Below are positions 59,687-64,000 of a stretch of DNA of 64,000 nt, piece after piece. Position 1 is the stretch's first letter, and every line of letters begins with the position of its first letter. The stretch spans positions 248,001 to 312,000 of the forward strand of contig JANFNE010000035.1 of NCBI GenBank assembly GCA_024867545.1, read 5' to 3'. The notes beneath the pieces are model-generated. The model was not told the origin of the DNA and made no database searches. It worked only from the letters and a program-made list of their open reading frames with translations. Made by a program: the position numbers and the translations under genes. This DNA comes from Phytopythium helicoides (taxonomy: Eukaryota; Oomycota; Peronosporomycetes; Pythiales; Pythiaceae).

Positions 59687-62263
59687 CTAGGAAGGTTGAA
59701 GCCAAGAGAGTGCCTCAACATTGAGCAGCTGACGAGTATACACCCTGGCACGCTCGCTGTCTGAGAAGGCGGCAGCAGTGATGTTGAACGGGCATTCGGG
59801 CTGCCATTTGAATGGCCCTGGGTAGATATCTGCAGCTCGAGGCTGAGAGTAGTAGACTGTTGTCCGGTCAGGATCGAAGCTGAGGATCGCGTCGCTGTTG
59901 ATGTACAAAAGCGGAGAAGGACCCAGACCATCCCACTCGGGAAAACTCTGACTCATGTCGCCGCACAGCACCGATCGCTCTGGGCCATTGTCAACCACAA
60001 ACGTACCGACAGCACCAATGCCAAAGTCAGAGAAGGCGTAGCGGGCTTCAGCCACCTCACAAGCGACAAAAAAGAGCTCCTTATCTCCATACGAAGGCGG
60101 AGCACGAATATCGTTGCGAGCAATAAAAGAAGCAAGTACCGCCGTCGCTCGTGGCTGGCGCTTTTTGTCCCACAATAAACAGCTCGAATCCATTTGATGG
60201 CCCGAGCGAACATTCCACGTATGACTGCTAAGTAGAAATTGACTGGGCACGAATGAAAACGACTGGGGATCTGGTACAACTGCACTCGGGTTGATGAGCA
60301 CATTTTTCTGTTGTTCAAGTCCCCTTGCCATGGTTGGGATAGCACCAAATCGGTCAGCGTCAAAGCTGAGCATATAATCATGAAAGACAGTTTGTCGAGG
60401 CTCTCGTGCCAAACGCTGACTCATGAAGTACGTGTCACTGCAGATCCGGTCGTGAAAGAAGAGAGTGCCGGTTTCCATGAACTTAGTTGTGTTGAATAGC
60501 GAGACGGGATTCTGGAAAAACAAGGTATCGGCATCCAGCAGCATGACCTGCTGGAATTGAGATAACACAACACCGAGCACCTTGATGTCAAACCCACGAA
60601 ATTTGCGGTGGCATTCATCCAGTGTGCGGCAAAAGAGAGCTCGAGACGGAAAGAGCGCGCTAGTTTCTCGATGTGCGAGAGCACAGACGTCATAAAAGCG
60701 CACGCTGTTCTTGGGTCCGACCTCGTTGAGTCGAGTCGAGTACACCCGGGAAATTTCAGGTGCCACATCCCCGCAATGAGGGATCTCAATGGGTAAATCG
60801 ACACCAAGCTGACGAAGCTGAAGTATCAGCGACACACCGAGAGGCGCAATCTTATCGTACAGCGGCAGAACGATTCCCCTCGGAGTCGTCGCGCGCTGTG
60901 AGAGTTGGTGTAACGAGTATGCAAGCTGTTCTTCGGCGGCCACGAGGGTTGAGACCCGAGCTCGGATGCGGTCTGCGAGTCGAGCTTCGCTTTCGATGCC
61001 GTTGTCACCAACCCAATCGGCTACAGAGTGTGACCAGTCGAGTACATGCTGATATTGAAGCTGAAGTCGCCCGATGCTATCCACCTGCCTTTTGCTCAGC
61101 CCAAGCACTGGAGATGGCATCACTGCACACACGAGTGAAGTTCCATCGGATACCACGCTTGGAGAGGAGTATGGACTTGTGTACAACAACATGGATGGCG
61201 GATGGCGACCTTTGTCAGCACTGACAAGGTCGCGTAGTATTGCCTCGCCAGACATGAAGAGTAACCGTGGTTCATTTCCATTCGCGTTAGCAAAGTGAGT
61301 GGTAGCACCGCACATATGCGTGCTGCTTTCGTTGTCAGAAACGTATGACGTGACAACAGAGCCAACGACTCCCGGAGCTGTGCTTGAGATCGTGCAGGCT
61401 GCGTTGGATTGCATGCAGGCCGACCAAAGTATGTCCTCGCCATTTTTCTTCTCGTCCGAAAGAAGCTTGATTAGTTGATCGGTTACTGTTTGCAGAATGC
61501 GCTTGTTCCAGACGACAAGTGACGAATCCACGGTGGTGGTGTTGGAGATGCTCGAAAGCTTTGACGAAGGGAAGAATTGCGTTCCAGTAGACCGATACGT
61601 CGTATCGTCAAAAAGCACTGTCGGGTCTCGAAAGAAGTGAGAAGCAGGATCAAGCAATAGTAGCTCGTCGAAGGTCGAGAACGCGACGGCAGCAGCTCGC
61701 AGAGATTCCCCAGACCACTCGAGAGAGCAATCTGAAGTATCCCTGCAAAACATTCCTGAGGAGCTTACGGCTGCCTCAGCACAAACATCAAGGAAACGCA
61801 CGGATCCAAGCGGGAAGAACGACATAAAAGCCAAACGCCGGGCTCGCGCAAGTTGCTGTCCGCAATACGCAACTTCGACTGGTATACGAGCTGCTTCTCC
61901 TCCCCATGACCGGAGACCGAGCAGCATTGCGAACCCTAGTGAAGCAGATGTGTCATCGAGTGGCAGGACAATGCCTCGGGGGTTGTCATGGTTACTGCGT
62001 ACTTCGATTGCGGTCATCGCGGCTTCGACATCGTGGGTGTCATGAATTTCAGTATTGGTCAAGTTGGAGAAAATTGCCTCGATGGACCGAGGTTTGCTGG
62101 GCGTGATATCTTGGCGTAGTAGGTTGAGGCTTCGGCCTCGGAAGCTCGGCTGGCTCGAAGTTGGCAGTGTCAGGTCGATGGATGCTCGCAGGAGTAGGTC
62201 GAACGTGATGCCAGCAACGCTGAGAGCAGCAAGTAGCACGACGAGGCGAGGACGGGTCCGCAT
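59687..62263 (-). CDS. Tandem-domain MNN1-like glycosyltransferase with inactive first domain
   Basis: 858 aa from the ATG at 62263 (MRTRPRLVVLLAALSVAGI), which gives an N-terminal signal anchor. Two homologous domains follow. Domain 1 (about 95-430) keeps GIVLPLDDTSASLGFAMLLG and the overall order but has LLLDPASHFF in place of the LLDADTLFF motif (~200), and it has lost part of the middle. Domain 2 (about 450-855) is complete: GIVLPLYDKIAPLGVSLILQ, PIEIPHCGDV, KFRGFDIKVLGVVLS, MLLDADTLFF (~573), GHQMDSSCLLW, YGDKELFFVACEVAEA and CPFNITAAAF. One catalytic domain with an N-terminal pseudo-enzyme domain is inferred. Golgi location is expected. Confidence 0.75.
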   Translation of the reverse strand: MRTRPRLVVLLAALSVAGITFDLLLRASIDLTLPTSSQPSFRGRSLNLLRQDITPSKPRSIEAIFSNLTNTEIHDTHDVEAAMTAIEVRSNHDNPRGIVLPLDDTSASLGFAMLLGLRSWGGEAARIPVEVAYCGQQLARARRLAFMSFFPLGSVRFLDVCAEAAVSSSGMFCRDTSDCSLEWSGESLRAAAVAFSTFDELLLLDPASHFFRDPTVLFDDTTYRSTGTQFFPSSKLSSISNTTTVDSSLVVWNKRILQTVTDQLIKLLSDEKKNGEDILWSACMQSNAACTISSTAPGVVGSVVTSYVSDNESSTHMCGATTHFANANGNEPRLLFMSGEAILRDLVSADKGRHPPSMLLYTSPYSSPSVVSDGTSLVCAVMPSPVLGLSKRQVDSIGRLQLQYQHVLDWSHSVADWVGDNGIESEARLADRIRARVSTLVAAEEQLAYSLHQLSQRATTPRGIVLPLYDKIAPLGVSLILQLRQLGVDLPIEIPHCGDVAPEISRVYSTRLNEVGPKNSVRFYDVCALAHRETSALFPSRALFCRTLDECHRKFRGFDIKVLGVVLSQFQQVMLLDADTLFFQNPVSLFNTTKFMETGTLFFHDRICSDTYFMSQRLAREPRQTVFHDYMLSFDADRFGAIPTMARGLEQQKNVLINPSAVVPDPQSFSFVPSQFLLSSHTWNVRSGHQMDSSCLLWDKKRQPRATAVLASFIARNDIRAPPSYGDKELFFVACEVAEARYAFSDFGIGAVGTFVVDNGPERSVLCGDMSQSFPEWDGLGPSPLLYINSDAILSFDPDRTTVYYSQPRAADIYPGPFKWQPECPFNITAAAFSDSERARVYTRQLLNVEALSWLQPS

Positions 62264-63106
62264 TGTTGACAAGAGGCGGCAAGAAAATGACTGGGCGGAC
62301 TATCTCGTGCTTATGATGCCCGGCTGATGGATGCTTGTCGCATCGTCGGAGGGACGCCGATCATTGCGCTCTGGGAGGAATGATAGAAGGAGAAAACGAC
62401 CGCTAGAGGATCGCGGTTAGTACTTGCACTTGAAGCGGCACCACGATGGACACGTCGGCGTTCCATTGGCCATCATTACCAAAGAGAAGCAAAAACGGTT
62501 AACGCAAAAAGACATGAGCAGGCCGGCTCTAGCGAGGAAGCGGCGCCGAAACGACTCGTACAAACGCAGTTCATGATGGCATTGCAACGAAGTTGTCGCA
62601 TCGAGGCCAAATGGAACACGTTGGTGTGGTCATTTGGCCGTTGGAAGCTCTTCCAAGTCGCCAGCCTGGGTATGTGACATCTTGATGCTTGAAAACGCGA
62701 TTGAGCGGCTGAGAGGCAGTTTGGCAGATTAATGTGTTGGTGCAGTTACTTTCCTCAAGCGAAAAGACTTTTCACGATGGACAGCATCGTTTGCTTCGCC
62801 ACTTCAGACCGCAATGTCTCCAACATGGATCATAACAGAGCCAACGAGGAGATCAGCATTGATTTCGAATGTTCCACATTGTACATTGGTGTGACTGCAT
62901 GAGCAACGCAAGGATGCCTTGGTACGGTTCATGTTGATGATCTCTATGCCTACCGTCAGACTAATTCGGCGAGGTCTTCGCTTGCTGTTTGTCGCCCCGA
63001 AACCTCGCTCTCCATCTCAAGCAACCGACTCGAGTAAACACGACAACTCGTATCCTGAAAGAGTTGTAAAGCATAGTACACACTTCAAGTTGAGTAGGCT
63101 GCATGC
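62264..63106. other. Intergenic region, glycosyltransferase genes
   Basis: 843 bp between the tandem-domain gene and the last gene. Small frames only, and no remnant of the neighbouring family was recognised. Confidence 0.4.
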
Positions 63107-64000
63107 TTATAGCTGCGGTCGCATTCCTTGCCACTCGACGGCGATCTCGTGGAAGCGCTGGCGTAGACTCACCCGGTGGTTCATGGCCTGCGAGAACTTG
63201 ATGCCTGTGACATCAAACGGACACTCCTGGGGAAGATTCCGCTCCGAGAACGACCCCGCGTAAAACTCGGCGGGTCGCGCCTTGCTGTAGTACACTGGCT
63301 TGCCACGCGGCTCGTACTTGAGGATGTCGTCACTGTTCAGGTACAGGATGCTGCCACCCGTAGGGCTCGAACTTTCAGGGAAGTAGTGTGCAGCCTGACC
63401 GCACACGATCGACTTGTCTTCGCCGTGGTCGCGGAAGTCGGTGCCAACGCCACCCACACCGTAATCTGACAGCGCATACTTGGTCTCAGCGAGCTCGCAC
63501 GCAATGAAAAAGAGCTCCTTGTCACCATATGACGGTGGACGCCGCACATCGTTGAGTGCTATGAACGACGCGAGGATAGCTGTGGCACGAGGCTGCCGCT
63601 TTTTGCTCCACAGGACGCAGCTTGAATCCATTTCGTGGCCTGCCCGGTGGTTCCAGGCGTGACTCGTGAGTAGATGGTCGCTTGCATTGAACTTGAGCGT
63701 CACGGGGATGAGGTTCGGCATGGTTGGTGCGGGCCGAGCGATGCGGCCCAGGAACTGGTACGGGGACACGTCAAACTTGGACAGGTAGTTGTTAAGATCG
63801 TTGACGCCTGGGCGGTTCTTCACCGGGAGCCCGAGGAACATTTCGTCCTGGCTGAGTCGGTCGTGGAAGAACAGCGTGCCCGTCTCCTTGTACTTTTCCG
63901 TCTCCCACAGCGTCATGGGATCCTGGAAGAAGATGACATCCGCGTCAAGCAGCATAAACTCCTCAAAGCGGCTGAAGACGACAGCCAGCAGCTTAATGTC
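63107..64000 (-). CDS. MNN1-like glycosyltransferase, C-terminal part (5' partial at window end)
   Basis: The frame is open through the right window edge, so the N-terminus lies outside. The visible 297 residues begin inside the conserved DIKLLAVVFSRFEE block, directly before the DxD motif in MLLDADVIFF. They then show the family blocks GTLFFHDRL, HEMDSSCVLW (here GHEMDSS rather than GHQMDSS), YGDKELFFIACELAET and CPFDVTGIKF. Same family as the genes at 48458, 51373 and 59687, and the same strand as 59687. Confidence 0.75.
   Translation of the reverse strand, partial: DIKLLAVVFSRFEEFMLLDADVIFFQDPMTLWETEKYKETGTLFFHDRLSQDEMFLGLPVKNRPGVNDLNNYLSKFDVSPYQFLGRIARPAPTMPNLIPVTLKFNASDHLLTSHAWNHRAGHEMDSSCVLWSKKRQPRATAILASFIALNDVRRPPSYGDKELFFIACELAETKYALSDYGVGGVGTDFRDHGEDKSIVCGQAAHYFPESSSPTGGSILYLNSDDILKYEPRGKPVYYSKARPAEFYAGSFSERNLPQECPFDVTGIKFSQAMNHRVSLRQRFHEIAVEWQGMRPQL

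Noticed and set aside
1..64000. CRISPR arrays, rRNA and tRNA genes
   Set aside because: None seen by eye. No regularly spaced repeats apart from coding low-complexity tracts, and no convincing tRNA arms were found.

Overview
The window looks like nuclear DNA of a flagellated oomycete of the Phytophthora/Pythium type. Genes are dense and on both strands, with few, short introns (about 45-95 nt). Some promoters carry an oomycete-like initiator. Nitrate reductase and a fused NAD(P)H nitrite reductase sit beside NRT2 transporters. A CEP104 homologue implies a cilium or flagellum. All assignments come from reading the sequence and recalling families; no database search was run.

Left arm (1-18,075), mostly housekeeping: the 3' part of an EF-hand/RanBP2 zinc-finger protein, a double-PHD chromatin protein, mitochondrial IF-2, a glutamine-rich Med15-like coactivator with a KIX-like domain, the DHX37/Ecm16 ribosome-biogenesis helicase divergent from Pescadillo, and an ER DnaJ (DNAJB11/ERdj3-like) with two introns.

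Centre (18,276-41,309), a nitrate-assimilation cluster: six NRT2-family transporter genes, then nitrate reductase and nitrite reductase. Copies 1-3 lie in a 3,062-bp tandem repeat and encode proteins identical apart from the N-terminus of copy 3. Copy 5 has the same core in unrelated ends, which suggests gene conversion. Copy 4 is divergent and has lost the TM2 arginine and both nitrate-signature asparagines. Copy 6 is on the opposite strand and leads into NR and NiR. Together they would import nitrate and reduce it to nitrite and then ammonium.

Right arm (41,493-64,000): a PA2G4/EBP1 homologue; a seven-exon PWWP + DEK_C + triple TFIIS-N-like protein (reassembled here); a FYVE protein; a dispersed family of MNN1-like type II Golgi glycosyltransferases (two single-domain genes, one pseudogene, one tandem-domain gene with an apparently dead first domain, and one gene cut by the window end); a five-exon CEP104 homologue (reassembled here); and RTF1 of the Paf1 complex.

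The most novel points are the homogenised NRT2 array with diverged promoters, the degenerate NRT2 paralogue, the altered Rieske ligand in nitrite reductase, the PWWP/DEK_C/triple-TND architecture, and the pseudo-catalytic tandem glycosyltransferase.
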